64,000 nucleotides of DNA from Enoplolaimus lenunculus (Eukaryota; Nematoda; Enoplea; Enoplida; Thoracostomopsidae), in assembly GCA_030248215.1 (NCBI GenBank), contig JASANG010000797.1:1-64000 (forward strand), read 5' to 3'. The position numbers and the translations under genes are program-made. Shown one piece after another: positions 22,445 to 32,526 of the stretch. Below the pieces are notes generated by a model. It saw only the letters and a list, made by a program, of their open reading frames with translations, was not told the origin of the DNA and did no database searches. Position 1 is the stretch's first letter. Each line of letters begins with the position of its first letter.

Positions 22445-22617
22445 AGTTACTTTTAGGGACGTCCCGTTTTCTGGTTGGCCTACAAAAGAATGGGTTTATA
22501 TTTTAGACCCAAATTTTGCTTAGGTTTAGGTTTACACTTTTTTTTTCAACGATCAGCAATTTAGGCTTATAGGAATATGTTTAATCTACAATTACAACGC
22601 GAAAAGTACCATTGACC
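22445..22617. mobile_element. TTAGGC-bearing MITE, class c
   Basis: Class c ends (GTTACTTTTAGGGACG... and AAAAGTACCATTGACC), interior with degenerate TTAGG units. Confidence 0.62.
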
Positions 22618-23439
22618 AAAATAGCATAGAGAACCAGGACAGCCAGCCTAAAGTACACTTTTAAAATTAGAAATTCACACATTTACTTCGCTAACCAAAT
22701 CAGTTCTAAAAGCTTTGCGGTCTCAGAACTAACGAGCTGTACTGTCCCGGAAGTTAAATTAAACTTGGTGACATTTGCCTCTAATGTCCCACCAGCTGTC
22801 AAGTAAATTGAACTAAAAGAGATAAACTATTTTTTTTCGAGACTTTTTAAATTTGACAGTTTTTGAGGACAGAACGCAAATCAACCATTATTTGCATTTA
22901 TTTCTTGAGAAAAATGTAAATTTCAAAACTGCCAAAGTTTACTGAGACTTTAAAAGTTTAATTTTTGTTGAAAAAACTTAATTTAGGCAACGTTGGGAAA
23001 CATTTTAAAATTGGTCAAATTTCAGCCAACGACGCAAGTTTCAAAGATGCTTTATTAAGGTATTTTAAGAAAACACTATACTATTGTAGGCAATATATTG
23101 TACAGTTAAAAAAATGACAAATCTTGCAAAATGTTGGCAAAAAATGGTACATTTTGTTTGATTTTGGAATCACAGGTTTAAGGGTTTTCAAACGGTTGTT
23201 TGTGTATATTATTAGCTTAAAAAACAACAACAACAACAACAACAACAACTTGCCACTGTTTTGTACCGGTGTATTTTAAAAAGTTTCCGATAATTGGTTA
23301 AAACATATTTGCACTTTGCGATGCACGCGACGTTCATTAGCGAAAACCCTGAGATTTTGACCATTTTTTTTTCAAATGAAACGCAAAATCATCACCTGTC
23401 AGAAAGGATATTTACCGTTTGGGCGTTAAGATTGACAGT
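22618..23439. other. No gene seen
   Basis: AT-rich; only an AAC microsatellite. Confidence 0.45.
23223..23249. repeat. (AAC)n microsatellite
   Basis: Nine AAC units. Confidence 0.88.
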
Positions 23440-23705
23440 GCAGCGTTACTGAGGGTTGCAAAGTACGGGTTCGCAGGGATAGAAAACTCGGACGCCGCAG
23501 GGGTAGAAAATTCGGGCGGCTGAGGGGTGGAAATCTCGGACGCCGCAGGGGTAGAAAATTCGGGCGCCTGAGGGGTGGAAAACTCGGACGCCGCAGGGAT
23601 AGAAAATTCGGGCGCCACAGGAGTAGAAAATTCGGGCGCCGCAGGGGTAGAATATTCGGGCGCCTGAGGAGTAGAAAACTCGGGCGCCTGAGGGGTAGAA
23701 AAGTC
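23440..23705 (-). repeat. 24-bp minisatellite, about 11 units
   Basis: Unit CGCCTGAGGGGTAGAAAACTCGGG with variants. As 24 is divisible by three, the minus strand reads an open EFSTPQAP-like 8-residue repeat. I see no splice sites, homology or gene context to call it coding. Confidence 0.82.
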
Positions 23706-23903
23706 GGCCGGACCAAACCTTTATAAAAGGCCTTGAGTGAAATCATAATCCGACATTATTTTAAACGTGTCATTTTTTGGAATAACGTATAGAATTATGT
23801 GGTTTATATGATATCGTGCTTGCCGTGTGGACTGCAGTCTTACCCCAGCTTAACTTAATCCGACCCCCAGATAATGTGGAGCGAGGCCTTTTCACTAGTT
23901 AGC

Positions 23904-24175
23904 TTATCCTTTCTCTCACATGAATATTTGCAATTTCACAAGAAATGTAATTTCAACGTGAGATTCAAAAACTAGTCTCTCGGGTGGGAGGTGTTTACGA
24001 TGACCACTGAGCTATAGGAGCTTGACGCTCGAGCCCGAGTAAGCTCTCACGTCTTGTGCAGGTTTTACACTGCGCATATAGATCATAACTGTTAAACACT
24101 GCTCACAGTGTGTGATTTGCTCGTACATTATTGTATTGAGTTGCTCATAGTATACTCTATGAGTGAAAGGGTTAA
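23904..24175 (-). mobile_element. TTAA element with tRNA-Gly-like core, copy 5
   Basis: Subfamily II, nearly full length; the left target reads TTAT, the right TTAA. Core on the minus strand, A box TAGCTCAGTGG. Confidence 0.72.
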
Positions 24176-24553
24176 TAGTCCGGCGTAGGAAATTTCAAGA
24201 ACGCGTATTGTGTTAGGTTTTTAAAATTATATCTCATTTTATAAAGTTTACACTTATTTGTTGGAAACCTGAAAATTGACCAAACTAAAAATGCAAACGC
24301 TTTTATGTCAGGTTGTGAATTCTAATTTTTGTCTCTCATCTCGCCGATATTCGCCGCAAGGTGTCAACAAAGTTGAATTGAACTTCTTATTAAACGTTGT
24401 GTTGGTTTTTAAACTTGAATGAGCGTTTTTAAACTTTACTCAAAACAAATTTTAAATTTAATTTTCAAAATACGTTCAACTTTTTAGCAACTGGTGCTAC
24501 CAATAACTGTGCTATAAGCTTGCTTACTTAATATATTAATATTGTATTTTATC

Positions 24554-24608
24554 ATGAGTGCTGTGTATTTATGGCGTCTAACGCTGGTATTAGGCGTATT
24601 TTTCAAAC
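24554..24608 (+). CDS. Carbonic anhydrase A exon 1 (signal peptide)
   Basis: ATG, then MSAVYLWRLTLVLGVFFK, ending in phase 1 before GTAAGT. It has the same 55-nt length and a similar sequence to the first exon of the downstream paralogue (MISIYLWRATLFVLVFFK), which supports the start choice. Confidence 0.82.
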
Positions 24609-27600
24609 GTAAGTTGTCATTTTTGTTCAATTTGAGCCTAAAAAATTTTCTAATTGAAAAAAGTTAGGTTAACCCCAAATGAACATGGCCTATGTATAGA
24701 ACAGGGCCGGAACAGTTTCCTGTGAGACTGTAATAGAGTAAGCTAAAGCGTTAGACTAATTGTTTTGCTTAGGCTTAGGCTTAGGCTTAGACTTAGGAAT
24801 ATGCTATACTACTGTTCAGGCCCTGTTCTATACATTAGCGTTGAACATTAAGATAAATTAGAGTTTGCTATAGTTTTATTACAGAGTGAGTTAAAAATAG
24901 GCATTAATTAACGGGGCAGTGACAGAGATATTAACCGCTATCACCACAATTCTTCGACCGACAACTTGTATAATCAGTAACCTCGCCAAATTGAGCAATT
25001 TGTTGCTAATCATTAGCATTAAGTTTAGGCGTAGGATTGTACAGGGTTTAGGTTTTGAAAGCTGTCGGACGACAAATCGCACGGTGATGAAGAAAACTTT
25101 GCCCCGCTAAGGCTTTGTCGTGAATTTAGGTGCCAACCGAGGTGGATCCAAAAGTTTATGACGAGCGACGGACTGGAAAATGTTATAAAATGCAATAATT
25201 GTAAGGTGGGGAACTTATCATTTCATCAGTGAAAAAAATTTTTCTAAGGTAAACAATTGTAAGGTTTTATCGCAAAAATTACTCTGGGTCAAAATTGTAT
25301 TTTTTGATAACAAAAATTTTTTGAGGGGAAAAATTGTAAGGTAAGGACTTTACCATTTTATTACGATAAAATTTTTGCCGGGGGAGTACGTTCCCCTCTT
25401 TAGATCCGCTAGTGGGCACCAATGAATTAAGGTTTCAAATTATTTTCAGACACCTATGCTGCAAGCGACAAACAGTACTGGGATTACAGTCCATCCGGTA
25501 GTTTTGGTACGTTTCGTTTAACATCTTGCTCCAAAAACAATAAATGTTATTTAATTGCTATAAGCATCCAATGAAAAATTAACAAAAAAACGGAAATAAA
25601 AATGATTCGACAAATTGGTGTTTTTTGACTAATCTAAAAATTTAGTAAAATCTACAAAAATATTTTAACGAATAGGAATTAAATAGGCTAGCAAATAATT
25701 TAGGCACTACAATCTAGAAATATTTGTAAATTTTAATTTTTTCTTATGCCTAGACTTTAGGATTACGCTAGTTAGACTTATCTTTACGTTGAAACTTAAG
25801 CTTTGGAATATGCTTATACTACTGTTGCATCCCTCAAAGTAACATTAAATTACGTCACGGTTTTTAAGTTTAATTGCTACAGAAGTTTTCGGTGCATGTA
25901 TCATGATTTTTGTATTTATTTGCTAATATTTAATAGGACCAGACAACTGGGGTGCGCTGAGTGGATATGAAGACTGCAACGGTAAAGAACAAAGTCCCAT
26001 CGATATTAGAAAACGGGACGTATACATGGATCGGAGCATGAAACCGTTGGATATTTCTGGTTATCCGAAAGGCAAAGTCAATGGATTTGAATTGAAACGA
26101 ACTCGCCTCAGTTGTAAGTCAGTTGAAAAAGCTTTAACAATCAACTTAACGAATGTTAAGCCCTATTCACACGTGCAAGTTTTTGTTGCGAGAACCTACA
26201 GCTGCAAATCGCACGCAGAACATGTGTTTTTTATCAGCCAATGAGAAAGCGGCTGCAATAAATTCAGTGAACTTGCATGGTTGTTGACACATTTGAACTA
26301 AATTCCTAGCGATGATTTTTAATGAATTATTTGCAGCTGCAAGTTTTTCGAACTGGCTTTTGGACAAAGCATGTAAGTGTAAGTTGCTGCTACAAGTTCT
26401 CGCAGCGAAAACTTACACGTGTGAATGGTGCTTTACCTTCTGTTGAATTTTTGCATAGCATAGTTAATCTATAGCAAAAGTATTTAGAACGAAAATATAG
26501 AATGTTCTAAAAGGAATTTAGGAATTAAAATGTGAAAAATTAATCAAAAATGAAGCAAGAAAATTAAGCTTTCAAAAGAACTTTACCGATTCCAGGTTTT
26601 CGCTCAAGCTTGCGAGATTTCTGCTCCCTCCCCAAACAGATTGTTCTGGGACTGGCTCCGGGTGTTGGGAAAAGATTTTCGTTTGAACGTTATTTTTGAT
26701 AAATCTATAATTAAAACTAGAACGCCGGATCCTAGAAACATTTAGCTGACGTAAAATTGAGGGGCGAAACATTTTTCTGTGCTCTGCAATAGAGTAAAAG
26801 CTTAAGCTTTATATTATTTTGTGCTTAGGTTTAGGCTTATTGTATGCTCCACCCTAAACCCTCAACCCATCGAGGAGTCAGGAAGGTTAGTTGGCCACTG
26901 GGTCGCTGTGTCAATATCAGCGATTTTCTGAGGAACAAATTAAGGTCAATGTATAGAACAGGGCCGGGCCGTTTTCCGGAGGGTCTGCAATAGAGTCAGT
27001 TTAAGCTTTAAACTAATTGTTTTGCTTAGACTTACGCTTAGGCTTAGGCTTAAGAATAGGCTTATCCATACGCTTAGGCTTAGGCTTAGGAATAGGCTCA
27101 TCTATACGCTTAGGCTTAGGCTTAGGCTTATGCTCAGGAATATGTTTATACTACTGTTCCGGCCCTGTTCTATACATGGGCCCAAATTAGTGTTGCAATA
27201 CTGTGTAAACGACACTGACTATTTTTAGTCATCATTACTCCACCGCAATCGCCGCTGTATATTCTTGACGACGGTAATGGCGACCGCTTTACGTTTCTTC
27301 AAGCTCACTTTCATTGGGGCGCACGAGATTCGATTGGCTCGGAGCATTTTTTGAACGGAAAGTCGTTTCCGCTTGAAGTAAGCATAGCAAACCGGGTTCA
27401 GATTCAAATCAACGCTGCTGTGTATGATTGTTTTTGTTGAATGCTGCTCCGGAATGGTTTGAAATTTTAAAATTTTATTGGACAACTTTTAAGAATCAAA
27501 AAATGGTTTGTTTAAATTGAAGGAAAATGTTCATTTAACGCACGTGAGTATCGTTGACGGATATTTCTAAAGATCACAAAACCTATTTTCTAATATAAAA

Positions 27601-30600
27601 AATAGCCAGATTCACTTGGCTCTGAGCACATTTTGAACGGAAAATCATTTCCGCTTAAAGTACGTTTCAGCCCACATTTAAGGTTGAAGCTTAGAATTTA
27701 GGATTTGACTTGAGCTTAGGCTTAAGCAAGGGCTCATGTTAAAAATTGATGCCTAGCCACAAAGCGTTGTTGTAAGTCTAAGCCGCGTTCGTGCGGTGTT
27801 GTTCGTTGTGTCCGTCACCGTCTGTCGCGATACGTTATCGTACGTGAGTAAATTGACGTACGATATCGCATGGTGACAGACGCTAACGGACGGTGCCAGA
27901 CAGCGACGGACGGCGCCGGACGTCATCAAAAGTATAGCGTCATCCTTAGCGTAAATGTGGGTGTACTATAAATACTCGATGACGTCATACGGAAAGATCC
28001 TTGTTGAATACAGCCATGATTGGTTGAAATTTAAAAATATTTTAGTGGGAGAATATCCTTGGGAAATTTGGGGATTTTGCATGGCTTTAATTTAAAATGA
28101 ACGAGTTGGGATATGCAACATTGCTGATTGCTTGAAAGCGGACCACGAAGTAACCGTCCCCGTATTGTTTATTTCTTCTAATATTTTGTAATGACACCTA
28201 ATCACAATCAATATTATATTTTACATTTATTTCTTGACCGATAAATTTTGCATGCAAGCCAATGTATAGGAAAGCTTAATAAAAAATGATAAGTTCCCTA
28301 TCTTACAAATTATTCAAAATACACTGCAAAAAGCAAAAAATGATGAGTCACATTGAATCTCTGCGAAATAGGCTCTACGGGACTACACAAACTGACAGGG
28401 TTCCATCGGAGTTCTGATCCCGGCTAAAATTCCGGCAAAATTTGACTTCAGATTCCAATTAAGGCTGACTGCTGTTTCGATGCCGGAATTCTGATTTTTC
28501 GGTTATGAGTTTTTAAGATGATTGAACTTAGATTTTGCTTGTTTTGTGTTGTTTCGTTCATTTGCAATTATTCTGTTGGTTTGTTCTTAGAAAATATTCC
28601 GAGTTGTTAATACGTGTATTCCGTCAGCTATATATAAACAATTTTTACTGAAACTGTGAACAGTAACGGTAACAGACGTACAGCAACAAAAGTTAAAAGT
28701 CATACATTTTTTAATAAAACTACAAAAACCTGATTCCGGTTTCGACTGAAAAATTTGATTCCGATTCTGATTCCGCTTCCGACAAAATCTAGTTCCGGTT
28801 GCAACCCTGCAAACTGAGTCAATTTCAATTCCGCCATAGTCAAATTCGACTCACCATTTTTTGCAGTGTATGGGGCCTCGCGTAAATAAGCCAGTTTCCG
28901 GTTTATAGTCCGCTGTTGTGGTCCTTTAACTTTTATTATTCTTTTTCAGTTGCATATGGTCCATAAGGCGATGAATGACGCAACGTATAACAATCGTAAC
29001 AATTTTTTGGTCGTTGGAATATTTTTTGAAGTGCGTCTATTCATTTAAGCCAAAGTATAGAGCAGGGCCGTAACAGTAGTATAAGCATATTGCTAAACCT
29101 AATCCTATCAGCGTAAAGCATATACTAAGCAAAAAAGGCATATGTAAAGATCAGGGCGGAACGTGTTTCTGTGGGACTAGAATAGATTAAGCTTAAGCTT
29201 TAGACTAACTTTTTGATTGGCTTAGGCTTAGGCTGGGTAATATGCTCATTCTTATGCTTAGGCTTAAACTTAGGCTTAGCTTAGGAGTATGCTTATAATA
29301 CTGTTCCGCACGTGTTTTTTACATTGGCAGCAAAAAATTAGCGTAAAGCTTACGCTTAATCTATTTCAATATTTATGACAAAATCGGCAGCTAATGATCT
29401 GTACATTGGGTCCAAAATTGCTATGAAAACGACTAAATTAATAAACTTCTCAAAGCTTTTTCTTAACCTAATTTTTGTGTTTGTCTAAGCCAAATAACTC
29501 AACGAAAAATGTGCCATAAACCGATTGAACGAATTTACCAAGAACCAACGAAACGTTTAAACATCTGGCATCATCGACTTAAATTAACCATATTTACTAC
29601 TTACATCAAAGAATGCCGTCCCCAAAAACGGTGCCGACCGTTTGATCTTTGGCGTCAATCAGTGTGGACTACCCCATTCGGTGTCATTGTTTCCTGCTCA
29701 GGAGTCATCTCAGATGTAAAATATTGCATATAAAATGACCACTGACGAAATATATAATACCCAGTGCCCTCGTACTTCTAGGGTCAATATAATATATTTT
29801 GTTTTTAGGTAAACGACAGCAATCAAAATCAAGCATTGAATGATTTCCTCAACGCTGCGTTTCGTTCGTTAAGAAAACAAGGTAAATTGTGTTTGAAAAT
29901 TATTATTTGTAATACTGTCGAACTGTAAGGGTTGCGCTGTAGTCGCCGGGTGCCGCCCAACGCCGCCAAGCAGATTTTTGTCTATATTTAGCGTCGTATA
30001 ACGGCGTACGACGGCGAGAGGCGTCGTCCGGTATGGTAAAATAGGCCCATGTATTGAACAGGGCCGCATCCTTTTCTAGAGTTAGTTTAAGCTTTAGACT
30101 ATTTTTTTGGTTTTTGATTAGGCTTTGGCTTAGGCTTAGAATTAGGACCATGTATAGAGCAGAGCCGGATCGTTTTCCGGAGGGTCTATAATAGAGTCAG
30201 TTTAAGTTGTAGACTGATTTTTTTGTTTAGGTTTTGGCTTAGGCTTAGGAATAGGCTCATCCATACGCGTAGGCTTAGGCTTAGGAATATGCTTATACTA
30301 CTGTTCCGGCCCTGTTCTAAACATGGACCGTAAATTAAAGCACAACTCTAAGTATGTGTTGGTACCTGTAGTATAAATATACTCATTGAACTTGTCAACT
30401 GTAAAATTGAAAACGTTCGTTCAAAAATCTTTCCTTTAAAGTGAACATAGAATATAATGCGAAACATTAATCAAAGTATAATTATTTAATACAACTGCAG
30501 CGAAAAAATATTTCAAACTGAATTGCAAGCGGCTCAAAAATCTGCACTGTAAATTCCATTGAGTTAATTAATCAACTCATAGAGAGAATTAGTTATTTAT

Positions 30601-32222
30601 GAGTTAACAACAGGAAACATTAACTCGCTCTGAGCTGATTTAATTTTGTGCTAGTTAATTAATTAATTCAGAATGAGTTCAAACAATTTACATTTCTGAG
30701 TTCTGAAAGACATAATTAAGAGCTCACACCTCTGAGTGAATTCAACACATACTGAGTTAAAATCAACTCGCTGAAATTTACAGTATGTTTGAAACAGCAA
30801 AATTGACTGCAACCGAAGTGAATCATCAAACTTCAATGACCAGGGTAAACCCAGTGGTCAACTCGGGATAAACCCAGAGGTCAACTCAGGATAAACCCAG
30901 AGGTCAACTCAGGATAAACCCAGAGATCAACTCAGGATAGACGCAGAGGTCAACTCAGGATAAACGCAGAGGTCAACTCAGGATAAACGCACAGGTCAAC
31001 TCAGGATAAACGCACAGGTCAACTCAGGATGAACCCAGAGGTTGACTAACGACTTCAGCAGAAAATCCAACTCCGGCTGTGGTATTTTTCACTTCCAGTT
31101 GCACCCTGGTGACGTTTCAACAAATTTGTTTTTAGACGATAAGGCAAGCCTTGGAAAACCGTTCAATATTCGACAATTGATGCCCAAAGATTTATCATCA
31201 TTTTACCGATACAACGGATCGTTCACAACTCCGCCCTGTACAGAAGCCGTCCAATGGAATGTGTTGGCGTCAAAGATGACAATTTCTCGATCTATGGTAT
31301 GTTTGCAATTTATTCTGTAACAATTATCTTATGATTCACAAACGTCTACCAATCACAGCGCAAACACAAAATTTGCTAATTGTTGCGTTAATTCGTTAAT
31401 TGATATTAATAATATCGTCGAATCAGAATGCATTATCAACACTGCAGAAATGCGGACGAATAACGGAAGACAACCGGACCGGTGGCATATTGGAACATTT
31501 CAGGCGTCGGCCAAACATTGCTGAAAAATCACATTTTGCTCAAGATTTTTCTAATCTGTTCTGAAATCGTCTTTAGGTTTCAGTACTGCATTTTCTCTCT
31601 GTCTCTCATTTGTGTGCGTCAGTTGTCAATTTCGGGTCTGCAAGCATTTACAATTAGTAAACGAATTAAATTTTGACATAAGTTTTCACAAAATAACAGC
31701 TTCCGAGCGAACATGCTTAGTTTGACTCATTTCCAAACAGCCGTATGATCCATAGTCATAATTATACGGATTTGTCCGCTAGCAGACTGCACGAGTGAGG
31801 GACTTCAGAGGCTAAACAACTTGGGCTTAGGATTAATAGGCTTATATTTAGTCTTAGGTATAGGGTTAGGCATAACCGGAGCCCTATAATTAACATAAGC
31901 AATGCAGTATTGTTGATTGTTTCAGCTCGAAACACTACGAACATTTGTTAATTACTTGCCAGAAATACCGCCGGATGCTGATTTTGATCGTGAAAATCAA
32001 GTCTTGGTTGAACAGCCGCTGCTCGATAATTATCGGCCGCCGATGCCGGTAAATGACCGCCGGGTTTATTTTCGGCCGTCGTCCACTGAAGACGGCACCG
32101 ATACTCAGGGTCAATCAATCCTGGGGCCTCGAACTGCCGGAGCAACGGGTATACTTCAGGGTCATATTAGTGTAATGTTGGTCAGCTGTATGGCTTTGGT
32201 AATACTTAGAAGGATCCTGTAG
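24554..32222 (+). CDS. Alpha-carbonic anhydrase A, 8 exons, 349 aa, hydrophobic C-terminal tail
   Basis: Secretory alpha-carbonic anhydrase (CO2 + H2O to bicarbonate + H+). Exons are 24554-24608, 25450-25506, 25937-26113, 27229-27377, 28950-29030, 29809-29881, 31136-31296 and 31926-32222; they total 1050 nt in one open frame. Residues 1 to about 18 are a signal peptide. The motif DKQYWDYSPSGSFGPDNWG opens the catalytic domain. Zinc ligands are His123 and His125 (QAHFHWG) and His148 (LHMVH). Glu135 (GSEH), Glu146 and Thr228 (GSFTTPPC) match the active-site network. Cys51 and Cys232 fit the extracellular disulfide. No NNGH motif is visible, so the usual proton-shuttle histidine is not apparent. 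The C-terminus ends in a hydrophobic run (ISVMLVSCMALVIL) with RR close to the end, suggesting a GPI signal or a membrane anchor. A tandem paralogue lies about 5 kb downstream. Confidence 0.9.
24687..24839. mobile_element. TTAGGC-bearing MITE, class a
   Basis: In intron 1 of carbonic anhydrase A. Ends GGCCTATGTATAGAACAGGG and CCCTGTTCTATACATTAGC; flanks share TGAACAT imperfectly. Confidence 0.76.
25450..25506 (+). CDS. Carbonic anhydrase A exon 2
   Basis: 57 nt, phase 1 at both ends, acceptor TATTTTCAG, donor GTACGT. It encodes ASDKQYWDYSPSGSFG, the start of the enzyme fold. Confidence 0.88.
25937..26113 (+). CDS. Carbonic anhydrase A exon 3
   Basis: 177 nt, phase 1 at both ends. It encodes GPDNWGALSGYEDCNGKEQS and the SPIDIR motif, with disulfide Cys51 in EDCNGK. 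The donor is GTAAGT. Confidence 0.9.
26159..26432. mobile_element. Harbinger-like MITE, short form
   Basis: Flanked by TTA; ends AGCCCTATTCACACGTGCAA and ACACGTGTGAATGGTGCT. It starts 45 bp inside intron 3 of carbonic anhydrase A. Confidence 0.78.
26944..27182. mobile_element. TTAGGC-bearing MITE, class a
   Basis: Flanked by CAAATTAA/CAAATTAG. Three CTTAGG blocks. It ends 46 bp upstream of exon 4 of carbonic anhydrase A. Confidence 0.82.
27229..27377 (+). CDS. Carbonic anhydrase A exon 4 (first two zinc histidines)
   Basis: 149 nt from acceptor TTTTTAG to donor GTAAGC. It encodes PLYILDDGNGDRFTFLQ, then AHFHWG with two zinc ligands, and GSEHFLNGKSFPLE. About 190 bp across this exon and the next intron are identical in the paralogue. 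Confidence 0.92.
27609..27659 (+). pseudogene. Relict partial duplicate of carbonic anhydrase exon 4
   Basis: 51 bp closely match the 3' end of exon 4: 17 codons read DSLGSEHILNGKSFPLK, followed by a donor-like GTACGT. The His-Phe-His part is absent. A CAG at 27607-27609 could act as an acceptor in the right phase, but such a transcript would lack two zinc ligands. It is most simply a leftover of a local exon duplication in intron 4. The paralogue lacks it. Confidence 0.6.
27789..27950. mobile_element. GC-rich MITE with GACGGCGCCG core
   Basis: Interior GTCCGTCACCGTCTGTCGCG ... GACGGCGCCGGACGTCATC and right end AAGTATAGCGTCATCCT, in intron 4 of carbonic anhydrase A. Confidence 0.6.
28322..28868. 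mobile_element. TA-flanked palindromic MITE (GAGTCAAATT type), interrupted
   Basis: Ends CACTGCAAAAAGC... and ...ACCATTTTTTGCAGTG, flanked by TA. The family is one long imperfect palindrome built of GAGTCAAATTGACTC and GTCCCGT units, probably mariner-type. Interrupted by a hAT-like element. Confidence 0.75.
28396..28809. mobile_element. hAT-like MITE nested in a TA-flanked MITE
   Basis: Ends CAGGGTTCCATCGGAG and CCGGTTGCAACCCTG with a perfect 8-bp duplication CAAACTGA. It is wholly inside the element at 28322-28868. Confidence 0.8.
28950..29030 (+). CDS. Carbonic anhydrase A exon 5 (third zinc histidine)
   Basis: 81 nt, phase 0, acceptor CTTTTTCAG, donor GTGCGT. It encodes LHMVHKAMNDATYNNRN and FLVVGIFFE. 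The first His is the third zinc ligand. Confidence 0.9.
29049..29412. mobile_element. TTAGGC-bearing MITE split by a second one
   Basis: The outer element runs from GCCAAAGTATAGAGCAGGGC to TGATCTGTACATTGGGTC and is interrupted by a class b element at about 29137-29328. AGCAAAAA is duplicated on both sides of the inner one. Confidence 0.72.
29809..29881 (+). CDS. Carbonic anhydrase A exon 6
   Basis: 73 nt, acceptor GTTTTTAG, donor GTAAAT, exit phase 1. It encodes VNDSNQNQALNDFLNAAFRS. Length and phases equal those of the paralogous exon at 41662-41734. Confidence 0.87.
30045..30144. mobile_element. TTAGGC-bearing MITE, class a, right part missing
   Basis: Left end GGCCCATGTATTGAACAGGG; runs into the start of the next element. 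Confidence 0.6.
30145..30329. mobile_element. TTAGGC-bearing MITE, class a
   Basis: Ends GGACCATGTATAGAGCAG and CCCTGTTCTAAACATGGACC with two CTTAGG blocks, in intron 6 of carbonic anhydrase A. Confidence 0.74.
30545..30785. mobile_element. MITE of GAGTTGATTAATCAACTC type
   Basis: CACTGTAAATTCCATTGAGT to GCTGAAATTTACAGTA; in intron 6 of carbonic anhydrase A. Confidence 0.72.
30844..31048 (+). repeat. 23-bp minisatellite, about 9 units
   Basis: Unit GGATAAACCCAGAGGTCAACTCA with few changes, in intron 6 of carbonic anhydrase A, ending 88 bp before exon 7. Confidence 0.85.
31136..31296 (+). CDS. Carbonic anhydrase A exon 7 (TTPPC active-site exon)
   Basis: 161 nt, phase 1 to 0, acceptor TTGTTTTTAG, donor GTATGT. 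It encodes IRQLMPKDLSSFYRYNGSF followed by TTPPCTEAVQW, the Thr199-type residue and the disulfide Cys. The frame stays open upstream of the acceptor, but the paralogue's exon boundary supports this start. Confidence 0.9.
31926..32222 (+). CDS. Carbonic anhydrase A exon 8 (C-terminus, membrane anchor)
   Basis: 297 nt, acceptor TTGTTTCAG, ending in TAG. It encodes LETLRTFVNYLPE, the conserved NYRPP motif, and a tail ending in a hydrophobic stretch, here read as a GPI signal or transmembrane segment. Confidence 0.88.
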   Translation, partial: LETLRTFVNYLPEIPPDADFDRENQVLVEQPLLDNYRPPMPVNDRRVYFRPSSTEDGTDTQGQSILGPRTAGATGILQGHISVMLVSCMALVILRRIL

Positions 32223-32255
32223 AATGAAAGAGTTTATTTTCAATATTTCGTACGT

Positions 32256-32526
32256 TTAACCCCTTCTCACATTGAGTTGCCTGTAGGCAACTCGGCGCAG
32301 TGTATACACGTTAAATAGTATATGTCGCACCGTGTTTAACAATTGCAACACGTATACATAGTACTAAATCACCACAAGACGTGAGAGCCCCGTCGGGCTC
32401 GAGCGTCAAGCTCCTATAGCTGAGTGGTGATGGTATACGCCTCCCACTCCAGTCACTAGCGTTCGAATCCTAGCATAAAAGTAGGTCTCAGGGGAAATAG
32501 AAAATATTCATGCGAGAAATGGTTAA
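32256..32526 (+). mobile_element. TTAA element with tRNA-Gly-like core, copy 6
   Basis: Complete subfamily I copy with TTAA at both ends. On the plus strand: A box TAGCTGAGTGG, anticodon-loop-like CTCCCAC, B box CGTTCGAATCC. It starts 34 bp after the stop of carbonic anhydrase A, so it probably supplies that gene's 3' UTR. Confidence 0.78.

Noticed and set aside
23412-23746. Minus-strand frames with STPQAPEF or RRPSFLPL repeats
   Set aside because: A tandem 24-bp array; no start context, splice sites or homology. Kept only as a low-interest finding.
27225-27485. Minus-strand frames over carbonic anhydrase exon 4 (also 39899-40081)
   Set aside because: Antisense shadows of the conserved exon and intron.
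31042-31135. Upstream extension of carbonic anhydrase A exon 7 in the same frame
   Set aside because: The phase from exon 6 and the paralogue both place the acceptor at 31135/31136; the open stretch before it is intronic.
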